Below are positions 41,001-56,000 of a stretch of 64,000 nt of DNA, one piece after another (position 1 is the first letter of the stretch; each line of letters begins with the position of its first letter). The translations under genes were made by a program, and so were the position numbers. The DNA is from Epiperipatus broadwayi (lineage: Eukaryota; Onychophora; Udeonychophora; Euonychophora; Peripatidae). The DNA lies in assembly GCA_028023455.1 (NCBI GenBank), contig JAQFVV010012394.1:22524900-22588899 (forward strand), in the 5' to 3' direction. The notes under the pieces are model-generated. The model worked only from the letters and a program-made list of their open reading frames with translations. It was not told where the DNA came from and ran no database searches.

Positions 41001-44000
41001 TTACATAAAAATTAGTATATATCTTTTATAATAATTTTATTATAAACTAATATGTGCGGAAATGTTAAAAAAAAAAAAGTGATTATACAAAACAGTACAT
41101 AAAAAAAACATTAACTAATTTTTAAAATAACAAATTTTTTAAATGTTAAATATACAAATAATCATAAAAAAACTTAAAAAATAGTTTAGCTAATAATTTT
41201 TGTACATATATAATCAAAAAAAAAGAAAAGAAAGCATAACATACCAAACTTGATGGTGATGTGCTAATACCAAGAAGAGCAAAGTTTTTTAATAATTCAC
41301 AGCCAATAGCACCGCAACCAATCTGCAAAAAGTAAAAAGTTATCACTACGTAGAATAATTCACAATTTCCGATTAAAAAAGATTATACTTTTCATAAAAA
41401 TTTAATCATTGTTCTTACCATAAATAATTTGACAGAAGAAAGTCTTTTAAGTATTTCACTCCCTAAACAAATCTTCAAAGAGTCGTATCTGTCAAAATCA
41501 GATTCGTTAAGAAAGCTAAAGCAAAAAGTAAAAATATAAGTAGATAAATAGTTTTTAAAAGTATAATAAAAGATTTATATATATGAAATAAAATATTTTC
41601 AAACATGTATATGTAATATAAAATTAAACTAATACTTTCAAAAGTATCCTTAGTTATGTAAAGAATTTTTAAAGTGACTGGAAAAAAAAAAGATTTCTAA
41701 ATAAAATTTACATGTGAATATTACAGTAACTATGGATAATGTAGAGAAATGCATAAATAAAACAATGATATGTAAAAATATTAAATAATTAAGTAAAAAT
41801 GATGATATATGAAAATAATACATATATTGTAACAAAATATTTATATATATAACATTTAAATGTTTTGTAGTTACCTAATAACGAGTTAAATTCAGATGTT
41901 TAAATGCACAAATAATAAGTTATTAATTTATTAATATGTTTCATTTAAATATTGAAAATAAAATAAGCTTAGCAAAGATTCTAATTTTAAAATAAAACAA
42001 TAATAAAAACCTTTTAATCTTAAAAATAACAAAGATAGTTTTTAAAAAATAAAATTACAAATAGGTCCTTAGGGCAAAATAATCATTAAAAAAATTACTA
42101 TAAAATAGATAAGAGTCAAGAGATCGAAACAAAAGACTTGATTTTACTGCCCAAGAGATAGACTGCAGAGGAAAAATCTACTTAACACAAAACCAATGAA
42201 ATACATATATAAAAAATGTCAGATGGATCCGAGCATTCCTAGATAAAGACGCTTCAGGACTATAAAAGGAGAAATTCAAAAGAATTAGAATTTTTGAATT
42301 TGTTTGTTGTTGCTGAAAAGAAAAAAAACTTAAAAGAGTTATTGTCGCCATTACAAAAAATGTAATCTGTTTAATCATGCTTCTCTTGGTTCGGCCGGCC
42401 GAAAGCAGCTTTCATCTCCACGTATCCCAGGATTGAACCACTGGAACCATATTCATAAATCGTCATAAATGTTCATAAATCGTTATCGTCCGCAAAAAAT
42501 GGCCCTTGCGTAAACTCAGATCTTCATCACGAAGGAACGAGCCCAGAAAAAGGAAAGTATAAATTATAAATGATAAAAATGAACTATAAACTCTCTTTGA
42601 TTTAAAATCTCCGAACTTTATTTTCCTTTAAATATGAACTATAGACTTTTTCTCCTGATCAAATCTGAACTTTACTTTTATAAGCTTTGCAATTTTAAAA
42701 GTCTTATCTGAAATTTAAATGTAGTCTTTTAAAATATGTATTATATTTTTTATTTATGCTTAGTATAAGATCTGTTTGTAATAGGACAGGAGTTTGCGAT
42801 TGCAAACATAAATTTAAAGATAAAATCGAACATATCATTATTTGTGCATTATTAGATTTTAAAAATAGGTCAAATATATTATTTGATATAAAAATAAGTT
42901 AAATACTATGTGTGATTTTAAAATAAGTTAAATACCTTAAACTAAATATTTCTTTTTAAGAATAAATTAAATTATTAAATTGATTTAAATTTAAGTTGGG
43001 TGTAGATGGCTGCTTAGACTTGTTTAAGTGTATGTTAGTCTAAAGGGGTTTTGATTTCAGACTATTTGTTTCGTAGTTATGTCAATGTTGGTGGAGGAAT
43101 ATATGGATGTTTATATCAATGTAATGTGAAGTGTGTTAGCATATAGAGCAACGTGCCCAACTGAATGCATGACCCCAAAGATGTAGCCATTGCGTTGAAG
43201 TGGATGTGGAGTATTTCCCATGACATTGACCTCTTTTAGCTCTATGGATTGGGACTATAAGTCGGCAAAATAGACCGCTCTTCCATCCATATGCAGCATT
43301 TCTCTTTAATATTTTATATACATGATTCCTTCACCAGACAGACGCACATTCTTGTACCAGACGAGGATCATGTCCTTTAAATAATATCACATTGCAGATG
43401 CTGCTGTCAGAGTGGTTTTATGCTAACATGTTCACATTGCATTGGTTACGTCTATATATTGGGAAGCGAACGTTGGTGTGGCTGCGGACTTTTAGCCTGG
43501 AAGAAAGGATTCGAAAATCTTAAGGGTGTAGTCTAGGTAGCCCATCTATGCTCAACATTCTAAGATTAAAAAGTAAAGTTAAAATAATAATAATAATAAT
43601 GAAACATAAAGCGGTTTTTTTTTTTTTAGTAATTTATTTTTCAAATTTTGTTATATATACATAAATAAAATCTTTTGTATTATTAGTACTGGCAGTGATT
43701 TAGTTTATTTATTTTTTATCTTTAAAATGTATTTTAATAAATATGTTTTAAACCTCTGCTACTCCTTGAGCTAGTGGCAAGGGCTAATGCTCAATATATA
43801 ATTATAATAAAATAAAGCTGGATCTTTCTCAACGTGTGTCTGCCTACTATATAAATTTTTTAGGTTCCAATAGCCTGGGGACGCCCTTGTATGGCAGATA
43901 TGATAGGACTCCAAATTTCCCCGACCATTATTATATATGTAAATGTAGCTTGCTTAAAAATTCATCCTATGAGCCTCATACTGTTCTGATTATCAATCCG

Positions 44001-47000
44001 TAAACATGACTAAAGTATACCACTCTGCTCTGATTCTTGTATTAGAAGTTTCAGCAATTGATATAATTTATTTATATGACTAAATGTGAGAAACTGCAAC
44101 ATCCAATATAAGTCCTCCTCATGTACATCACATATAATAATAGTTCACATTTTATTGATAAACTTTGATTACAATAGAGTACATATTTACTGAATTGAAA
44201 GTATACAGTATTTTTCAACAAGCATAAATATAACACACATATGCTTTTTTATATGTATAATATGCATATATAAATTAAGATTATAGTATAAACAAAATTT
44301 TAAAAAATTAATAATATAGTTATTAATAATAAATTGAGAGGGCACATTTACATATATTTTATTGAATGTGTGATAAAAAAAAAAAACATTTACCATACCA
44401 TATTTTTAATTCAAAAATAAAATGAATAATGAAATGTCCAACTTTCATTGCAATTAAATATGCTCTAGGTGATTTTTTTATTTCAATAATCTCCCTAAAT
44501 GTTCTGATGTTTTTCAGTCAGTATGTTCTTAAATATTATAAAACTTTTAGCATTATAATAGCAAAAATTTTATTATGCAAAATATGTACACCAAAATTGG
44601 AAAGAAATAAAATGTGTATGCTTTCAACATAAGTCAAAAAAATTAATTTAAATGGTTTTTTTTTTTTTTATTAAAAAAAAAAAATATTTTTTTTGGATAA
44701 TGTATAATTAAAGTCATGAATATTGATACAGTTTAGTTTGTAATTTCACTTTATATTAGAAGTTACTATGATAATATATTTGGAATTAAGACATATCCAA
44801 ATGCTATTTCTAACTAATATGAAAAATCTTACAGCAATGGATCCCATTCTTACAAGCAGCCAAAATGGACATACATATAAGTGTAACCAATTACACTTTT
44901 CAGTACACACTTCATTTTGAAATCGATATCATCGTAAATTATCTGTGTAAAAACTTTAAGATACACCTCCATACAATTTATAAAATTAATATCTACACAC
45001 ATAAACAACATGGTGGTGAAATTTCAAGATTATCCAAACTCCATGAAGCCTCATTAAAAAAAAAAGTTAGAGATCATGGCCATGCCATGGTAAAAAATAC
45101 TGATTTTCGGTTTTTATATTCTTTTCAAACACTTTAGATTACTGAGTACTCAGATATTTTATTATATGAGTATTCACATATTGGTGTTTTCCTTCATTAA
45201 ATATTTAGAGAACAACATTCTATTTAAAAATAAAAGACAAACAAATCATTCATCAGATGTGTCATCGACCATTCTATAAATATGTTTGGAATGAATACAT
45301 CAATTGCTTTAAGAAAAAATAAAAAGTAATAACCTTTATATAGTTTCAATAGAATATACTCAATGTAATATGTAGATTCTCAAATCATCAAATACCATGA
45401 AATCTGCATAAAATGACTTCTTTTTAAACAAAGTCAGTAATGTCTGTGCATAGACTAGATGCCCAAAAACTGTTAGCCAAGATAAACAATGCTTCCCTCC
45501 AAACTTCTTCTGTACCCCAATAAGCCCATTATTTCTTACTTCTTATTACATTTTTTCTAGTTCTGGTTCACCCCCCACAATCCCATTTTAATAAAAGCTA
45601 CTTTGATAGATTTACTATCCTATTCTCATATTTTCCAATTTCCTTATAAAAACCTACACAAAAAAAAAAAAATCCAAGAATTTCTATTCCTCTTACTTTA
45701 ACTTTAAATTTCTCTTAATCTTTATACAATTTATCCTGTTCTTTTACCAACCTATATCCCCAAAATAAATGTTCAATATACTTTTCTCCCCATCTTTGCA
45801 TAAACTACTACATCCTTATTCCACTTTTGCTTTCTCCTTTTGCTATCTAAAGTTCCTTTCCTTGCACCAAATAATATTAAATTTTCTTTAGTCTTATCAC
45901 ATACTTTCATATTTTATATAATTTTTACTCTGATATAACTCCAATTTATTTTTTTTATTCACATTCTCTTCCCATAATTTTAATTCTTTTTCTCAGATCA
46001 ACCGATCCTTTTCCCCTAAATCCTATAATTATGAACCCTATAATTAATTCTCTACATATTTCTTGATGTGATGCACTATGGCTTCTCCTTTATTGAAGTC
46101 AGGTATCTCTTAATCACTAAATCTTAAATTTTTTCCCATATTCTTCTCTATCCTGCTGCATACCATTTCCACATCATTTTTGTCCACTCTATACCTTTTA
46201 TATCTAGACCCCCCCCCTTATCTTTTTAGCAAACCCAGCATAAGAACTCACTTTATTTATATTTATTCTTCCATAATTTCAATATTTGCATCCTTGCTTC
46301 CTGTAAGCATTTACATTCAATTAGCAGATGCCTAATATTTTCCATGCCTTCCTTACATAACTTGCAGACTAAATCACCCATATTTGTCCACTTGTATGTA
46401 TATTCCATTGTTGCTAACGATCATATTCGAGGTTAAACAGTAAACTACTTTCCTTGCTATTATCGTAAATTAACTCACACTTAATATTCTGTTTACCATT
46501 ATATATATTTATAACTCTTTTTACTCTTCATAATAGTTTGCCCTCTCTCCAAATCCCTATTTTTTATTAATGAATCTATTATTCGATTACATTCTTTGTC
46601 ACTATAACACTCAACAATTCTCCTAACACCATCATCCCATCTTTTGTACTAGAATATTGAGATAAGGCCTTTATCCAAATCTTCTGCATATCATACTACA
46701 TTTCGCATCTATCTTGTTGCTTGCCCTTAACTCGTAACCCAATTAAACACTATTTTGGCTATTCTCTTATTATCCACAAATTGCAATCTACTAAACATTT
46801 TAATTTTGGTTTTAACATCTCTCATATAAAAACTTGATCATCCCATGACTCTTTAAATTGCATCCTTTGTCATCCACACATCTGCATCTAATGCATGACT
46901 TCCTACTTCTCTTTGTACTTTTTCCAAATAATCTAACACCTCTTTAGTAACACATAACGTATTATTACCATAAGTTAACCCCTGCCACTGCTACTCCCTT

Positions 47001-50000
47001 CCGTACAATTGCTGCTACACCATATGTAATATATATCTTCCCTTTTTTTTGCTTCCATCCATTTTTTACAACCCTTCCAGCCACCATATATGCGAAAACT
47101 TTATATAACACTGACGTTATCACTATCAGTCTATAATTGCTTAACTTTCTATGATTCTTACCCATTCTTTTAAATAGTAGTCTTACTCTTGTATTATTCC
47201 AACTAATCAGAAAATCTCTCTTCTGTGCCATCTTATTAAAACATGATAATAGTTTTAATTTTGCCCTATGCCCTAAATTCATTACGATCTCTGCTGCCCA
47301 TCCATCCAAACATCTTGCCTTTCCATTTTTCAATTTCTTCCCTGTTTCATTTAGTTCACTTGATGTAATGTACTGTAGCTTCTTCTTAAATGAAGTCAAG
47401 AATCTCTCAGCAATTATGCCCAGAGAAACCCGTTAGCTACTTTATTTTACATTCCCCAGTCTAAGTTTTCCCATATTCTGCTCCATCCCATTTCCACAAC
47501 ATAATCTTTGTCAACTGTATGGTCTTTATATCTAAATCCCTCTTATCTTTTCCCAAACCCAGCATAAAAAACAATAATCCACTTTCTGTATAATCACTTT
47601 TTTCATATTTATTCTTCCATGACTTCATTATATGTGCCCTTTCTGTTTTCAAGCATTTACATTCAATTAACAGATGCCTAATATTTTCTATTCCTTCCTT
47701 ACATAATTTACAGACTAAATCACCCATATTTTTCCATTTACATGCATATTCTCTTGTTGCTAAAGATCCTGTTCGAGCCTTAAATAATAAACTACTTTCC
47801 TTAATATTATCATATATTAACTCGCACCTAATATTCTGTTTATTTCTATATATATTTAAACTCTTTTTACTCTCTATATTAGTTCTCCATCTCCCTATTC
47901 TTTATTAATAAATCTATTCTTTTATCCCATTCCTTACCATTATAACACTCAACAATCCTCCTAAAGCAATCATCCCATCTTTTGTACAAATATCCTGATA
48001 TAAATTCTTTATCCAAATCTTTTGCATACCGCATTACCTTTCTCACCCATCTTATTGCCTGCACTTTACCCATAACCCAATTAAATACTATTTTGGCTAT
48101 TCTTTTATTATCCATAAACTGCAATCTACCAAACATTTTCATTTTACTTTTTGCATCTCTCATATGAAAACTTGACCATCCCATTTCTCCTTAAATTGCC
48201 TCCCTTGCTGTCCATACATCTGCATCCAATGCATGTCTTCCGACTTCCCTTTGAACTTTTTCTAAGTAATTTAATACCCCTTTACTAACACATAATGCAT
48301 CATTACCATATGTTAACCCTGCTATTGCAACTCCCTTCTATATAATTCTAGCTATATCATATTTATTTATATGAAAATACTGTTAATTTCTTTAGCAATC
48401 CCCTTCTTTTCTTTGCTTCATTTATCAATTTTTTCTCCCATTCATCCAAACAATTTTCCCGATTACTTAAAATAATTTCCAAATAACTATATCTATTCAC
48501 CCACATTCAACTTAATATTTCCCAATAAAAATTCTACATCTTCTCTTCCCCACCATTAACCATCATTATATTCGATTTTTCTTCACTAAATTTAATCCCC
48601 CTCTCTTTACCCAACCTTGCACATATCCTTCTCGTGTTTCTGCATACAAAAATGTATCATCTGCAAAAAAAAAGACCTGACAAAATATATACTCCTTTAC
48701 TACCTATTAACGGTATCTATATCCCTCTTCTAATCTTTCTATTGCTCTTTACATTTCACTCAAATACAACACAAACAAAATAGGTGACATAGGGCATCTT
48801 AATTCCTTCTGGCGAGAATTCAACTAAGACAGCTATTATTTCACTTTGTAGGAATGGTTTTCTATCCCTTAGCATTCTATTAATGTAACTCTAGTATATA
48901 AAATACATCCAGAATGAAAAATCTGATTTATAAAAAATAAAATTTAATGCAAATCAAATTGAATTCATTTAAATACAAACAGAATAAATTTTACTTTTGC
49001 AATTATACAATTTTTCCAATAATACATGGATGTATTTATAATCTTAATTTATTTTTTTTAAGACATTAATAAGTATTTGTTATATTTACAAATCTATTAA
49101 TCACAAATTAAATAATAAAAGTTTTTATAATTTTATTCCTAATACATAATTATAAACTTACTTTGCTTTAAAAGAGTCATGAAGACTGCTTGTCTGAATA
49201 ATTTCACATGCATCTATATACAACTTAAAAAAATATGAGTATATATTAATTATATGAAAAACAAAATTAACTCTAGAAATAGCTATTAATTATGAATAAA
49301 TGGAGTAGAAAAAAGCAACCACAACAACAAAAAACTATCAATGTGAATACAATATATTGATTTCTATAGTAAAATGTAAAGACCAAGATTCGATTGACAA
49401 TAAATTGACCTACTTACCCATTGCTGTAATGGAGAAAATTTCCCAGTTACTGCTTTGAGGCCTTCTTGAGCTGCAATACCCCCTACAACAGCTGATAAAG
49501 AGGGAAGGCAACCAGCTGCTGTATAAGACATTAACTTCAGTACTTCTTCACTGAGAGTATCTGACTAAAAAAATAAAACATCTTAACCATAACATTAACT
49601 TCTGTTAACAAATGCTAAAATTCTGTAACATATTGAATGTTCATAAATGAATATAATTTGCAGCATGGATTAATAAAACTAAATTTTATTGACATTTTCA
49701 AATTCAAATATCATACAGACATAAATAAACAGGTTATGCCCCCATTTCAGAGTGATTTCACCAAACATTCTTAACCCTTGCCCTTCCCTAAACAAGTATT
49801 TGCATGGTTTGTTGCTCAAAAAATGTTTTAATATTGAAAGTGACAGAGCTAAGCTTCAATCCCATATTTAGCTCTTGGATGACAACTCTTTATCATTGTA
49901 CTAAAGTGCAGAGCTTATTCCTCCCATCAAATAGTCGTAAACAACTTTTTCTTTCAAATCATCTTTAAACTTCTTTTTTTCTTTCTTAATTTACAGTTCT

Positions 50001-53000
50001 TTCTAACATGTCCACAATAATAGCTTTACCTCCTTCATTGCATAAATATTTTTCCATTTATTTTTCACAACAAAATATTTCAATATTGTTTTTATTTATA
50101 TACATATATACCTACATCTTAATTCATTCTCTTACAACAATACTGAAAATTTTCTCCTTTTATTTTAATAATCAATCATGTTTTTTTACTACTTGAAGCT
50201 GTATTTCCAAAAAGTTCTGTTTTAAATCCAACTTCAACGAATTACAGAATAATTTCTTACTTTCATTAAAAACTTATTTAGTAACTTCAATTTCCATTCC
50301 AAATTTTGTTTATACAGTTATCTTCAGATAACAATTTTCATTTCTAGATATTTAAATGTTTCTTTGCCATGCCAGAGCAACGATCTGAGATCAATATATA
50401 AACATGGTTCTATAAACTTTAGCACATTCAATAATAGTTGTCATGTGCTAAGCATAAGCTCGCTATCTGCAAAAAAGATCCAATTGTCATGAATGAAAGT
50501 AAATAGAATATTTTAAAATACTCATAACAATCCTATTTCTTGAAATAAATCATAACTGCCAAAAAGATCTGCTGAACATTTTCAGGGTCCTAAATCACCA
50601 TTACAAGTATTAATTAATTCCCTCAAACTCTTCCTGGCACAAATACATGTTATAATTTCATTGATTTTTTTTTTATTCGTTCTGCTTTTAATTTTCTCTT
50701 AAATTTTTTTACAACTGGCGACCTTTGACAAATTAACAACATATATACATATCAAACTTTTCATTATTAAATTTACAAAAAGTTTAAAGATCAACAATGA
50801 CTGAATTGAATTTGCAATCCATGGACTATGACCTCCAGAGTTACCAATGCACCAAAGCAAGCATAGCAACAAATAAACAATTACTGCTTTCAACCAAGAG
50901 GCAAAATATGAATATTTGAAAGCATAAACAATTTAATTTGTTTAAAGTAAGATGTAAGTAATAAAAGTATACTTTTTATTATTAATAATAATAAATACTC
51001 AATTTGTAGTGGATTGGATTAATTACTCTAAGAAATTCTTTTCAAACTTATAATATCTATAATTAAATCTGCTGATGATGATAAGTGTTGTTTAACTACA
51101 TTAGCATGTTTATCTCTCCTAACACTGATGAGACGATTGCTCATACTTATGTAAAAAGCTTCACAATTATCACATGAGATTTCAGGTATCATGTGATAAT
51201 TGTAAAGCTTACATAGGTATGAGCAATCATCACATCAGTGTTAAGAGAAATGAACATGCTAATGCAGTTAAACAACACTCATCATCATCAGCACTCTCAC
51301 TCCATACTATAGATTCAGGTCATAAAATTGAATTTTCTAGTACCAGGATCATACCCAGATGTGATAATCTCTACCAGTGTAAAATCAGAGAAGCCATTGA
51401 GATATTAAAAAGGTCAGATTGTATCAATAAGCGAGACTATACATGCAAACTTCCTCCTATTTGAAAAGATTTTTTTAAAAAACATATTTTGATTTAACAT
51501 TTTTTGCTACTGATGGGGCTTTAATGTTATTTTCAAATCAGTGACTGTAGCATCTCTACAACTGTCTTTCTACCATTTATCACCTAGTGGATGACTTGTG
51601 TGATCAAGTCGAAACGACGGTATATTAATATTAAAAAATTTTTTAACATGGATGAACCCGCAAAATATGTCTTTTATATGTGCAACCCGTGAAAATCTTC
51701 ATATCAACATATATATACACAATTTATTAATTATTTATTTACACCTTGTATCACACTTTATAGAAACATATAGTCTTAAATATGACAACTTTGATGAAAA
51801 ATCAACTAATCACTTACAGGATACATGTTTCTATAATCAAACCTGATATCATCAGCTGAAATCGCATCAACATTTCTCTTTACAAAACTCACAATGTTCA
51901 ATTTGATATTAAAATTTGAACATAACATTTTAGTGGTAGTTTAACTAAAGCATCCTTAATTGATAGAAACATGTTTTGCAAGAGCTTAGTTGATTTTTCA
52001 TTAAACACTGTCATATATAAACTGTAAGTTTCTATAAATTTCTATTGTACCGGTATAAATCCACCACGCTTACTCATACACAGTACCCGTGTTCAAACCC
52101 AGTCCACGTTTAAGAATACATTCCAAACGCCAACTGAATTCAAACCCAAACCCCGGTATGACTAACCGATGATGACTCTATAACAGCACGGGGTTATCCC
52201 TTTTCTAGCTCAGCTCAGAACATAGACTAAATTCTTACAGTTAATGATATATAGATTTATTAGACTCTAGATACTGGAACGGTCATTCATGTAACGTATA
52301 TATTTAAGTTGCCAATACAGACAGAAAATGGTTAAATAGACTTGGAGAGTAATAAGGTGGAGGACACAAAATTATATTAAATAAATTGTTTAATAAGAAA
52401 ATAGAAATATAAGCATATAAACATAGTATTCAACAGTACGGTAAGACTTTCATGAATCCTCTTGTCTTTGGCTACTAGTCTTTAGTACTCATTTTATCTG
52501 GTGACCAAACTCATGCCAATAGCTGTGTAGTTAAATGATTGAGGGATGGCTAAGAGAATCAGAGTATTTGAGCATTGAAAAAAAAAAATATTTATCTAAA
52601 GATTATTTATTAACTTATTTTATTCGAATAGACTCGAGCCGTTACGTAGACGAACAGTTGGAGGTGGTTTCATATAAATACGACATAGGAGATAGATGTA
52701 CTGGTGGCTGCCTGGATTCAAGAGCCCTACAGTAATCACTTGCGGTGCATCAACGGAATACCGGGCGGCTTGTACTTTGACAAGGCTTAATGCCCCCAAG
52801 TAATTCCGGGACACTACAACCAGTCGAGATCATGTCGACCCCGGTGATCCAAGAGATTACCTGGGAAAGAAACTGCTTTCTTTCCCCAATGGTAGTATGG
52901 CGAGACGCTAACTTCAGCGAAGGAAAGGCATTGCCACAAACATGAAGGACGAGTACTTGAAGTGGATTTTTAAAAGAAATTATACAAAACCTGGAATCTA

Positions 53001-56000
53001 TTCGTCTATTTCTACGCCACAGGCTGAGATCCTTATCCCAATAAACATAGCAGAATTAAACTGACTGCGAAAACAATAATTAATTAATTTTACTCTGAAA
53101 CCCCTAACCCTCCAGGTTGACAGGCGGTAGCGATAGTATCAAATTATACAGTGAGTTATTTCTTATTTCATATATGACATTAATATAATACTCGGAAATC
53201 ATTTTATATATTTAAGATTGAACCTTAGATTACAATTATATGACAACTTAACATAGAATAATAAAGTGAGTTAACATTTACCAACTCGGAATATGAAAGA
53301 ATATTTAATTCAGAAAACGGAATTTCTTGTAAATAACTTAATCATCATTATACACTAGTTTTACACAGAGTTGGGAAATATTACTATTGGCATCGTTTGT
53401 TTATGGAATAAGCAAAAAAATATAAATGCATTCATTTGAATTATTATTACTATTAATTACAATTTTTATGAATTATTTCTAAAGACTAGAGCGGAGGATT
53501 AAAAGAAAAGAAAATTTACTGACAGGTTAAATAGTAGCATTATAAACAAGATAAAAACTTACATGTCATTTATTTGATTGATAACATTAAGCTCGGAAGA
53601 AAGTTAAAAGTTCATGTAATACAGTTACTCTTCTTTCTTCATCCGGCTTGGCTTTTCCCGATTGATATTTCCGACGAACATAGGCGCGCATTTTGAAAGT
53701 TATTTGCAAGGCATTGTCAATTTGGAGATTGGAAGCTGGAAATTATGAAGCACATAACACATGATCAGTCAGCGGCACGAAGATCCTAATTGGCAGGGCA
53801 GAGACCAGTTCCTGGCACTTAGCCCATCAACCTTGCGGTTTACTGGTGAACTTCTTAACAAATTTGTTTGAATTACTCTCAACTGCTGTGCTGTCTCGAG
53901 ACTACCTCTCTCAAAGACCTCAAAAGTTAGAATGTTCGTTTTTCTCTAAGATCGCCACAGTTGACCTTTCCGCCTGATTTTTGTTTTTAGGCTCCGCCTA
54001 CTTTTTCCAGCCTCCAGCCATTCAGCTTGACCATACAATCTCAATTATCCTTTTTATTGTTCCGTTTCCAGCAATCTTTTACTTTAATACGCAATTTTTA
54101 AATTGACACAGTAATTACACATATAAATTCCTTAACTAATTTCGAATACAATTTAATTACTCTGTACATTTTGCAATTTAGATTTTAATTAAAAACACTG
54201 ATCAAAGGAATGTGACTTTTGATCAGTATTTTTAAACGACTTTGTATAATTTTACAAAAAGCTAAAATTTAAACAAATACGCCCGCAATGAACTTTAAAT
54301 TAAATTGATACAAATTCACAAACCACGCACACACAAATATTATTTCATGGTTTGTGACATTTATATACGGAACCTTACATATTTATTTACAAAACATAGT
54401 ATATATAACTAATTTTTTTTTATTATGACTGAAAATAGACAAATCTCCCTGCGGGCGGATAGTAGTTCGAATTACCGTACTTAAAATACATGAAACGAAG
54501 ATCGGTTCTTCGATCTGTCTGTTTCACTATAGAGTAAGTAAATAATGCTAATAGATTACATATTTATAAAATGTTTAATTAATTAATATATAAATTGCAA
54601 CAATTCTTACCTTATTTATTAATTGCTGGTTTAATTTTTTAGCACTCGCTACAACTAATTCAGCATCGTGATCATACCTACAAAAAAAAAATAAACCTAT
54701 TAATATGCACATATATGATGTAGTACTAAAGTAGGATAAATACAATATCCATTTAATAAATAAGAATTTAAAAATATTGCAATTTAAAACAAATTTGTTT
54801 TATTATCTGTTATCCACTTCATCAATTAATTTTAAGATATTATTTTAATATTATAAATAAAAACTTTATTGAAGCTAACAAACTCCTTAAAGAATAAATA
54901 CAGCTAATAATGATGTCCTATTTTTTTTTAAATCCCTCATCCTCTTTAATTTTTGTTTCATTTTTTTGAAATTTGGGAAGATAAATTTCTAAATGATGTA
55001 TTTCTTTCAAAAAATTTACAATCAGTATAATTTTCTATTTTTTAGCTCAGTTGCTTTTTAAACAAAAATCCATTGAAAAATTTGTGAAATTAAAAAAAAA
55101 TAACTATGAGGGGGAGAAAGATGATTTCAATTTCCTAAAAATGATATAAACATAGCATTGGCCTAAGAAAAAACTGGGCCCTGAACAATATTTTTATGTG
55201 GGGGTGGGTGTTTGAGTATCTTTTACTCATGATAAAAATACTTAGATATTTAAAAAAAATTATCTTATTTGCAAATATAGATATATTGCTTTATAATTAT
55301 TATAAATCAAATCAAGAACAATTCTCTTCATTAAAATTTTTATTTATTTTGAATGAGAATTTGCTGGGAAAATAAAAAAAACCTTTAAAAAAATTAAATA
55401 CAATTTTTTGCATTATGTGTGATTTATTTTGTTTACTTGAAATAAAATTGCACAAATTAATACTTATAGTGTATAAATAATTGCTTATTTATGATTATTT
55501 ATAAATTATAAATATGGTTTTGCACAATTTTATTGAATAATAATAAATAAATATGCTACCTACATATAAGTAAGTGAATAATGAAGAATTTTTCCAATGA
55601 TTTCCAAATAAGTATACGTATTCCTCCTAATACTAATAGATCCACTAATAATTCTAAAGATGAATCATGAATCAACTCCCCAAGTTGTTTATAGAATAGC
55701 TTGCCCTAAAATAGGTTGTAAAGCTCTATATATTGTACCCTCACTTCCCGATATACGATATAATTTAAAATATGACTAGCTCAATTAAATCATTATGCTC
55801 GGCTAAAATATATCTAACTATCTTTAATATATTTTTATAATACTATATCATCAGATTTATTATAACTTATCAGAATTAATATAGTTCAATATCATGTACT
55901 AATTAAATAAGTATTTACTAAAATCATGAGACTGTGAAGTGAAGTTACAATTGGTAATTGAATTTACATTGAGCCAATGTCTTCCCATGACACTATCTCA

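Noticed and set aside
44865-45137. 90-codon plus-strand frame
   Set aside because: Low-complexity, no domain, no splice or repeat context that supports coding.
51586-51620. GGATGACTTG...CAAGTCGAAACGACGG as a hammerhead ribozyme
   Set aside because: GAAAC and a 6-bp stem are present, but the CTGATGA core is incomplete and no stem III is seen. Kept only as a tail-like motif.
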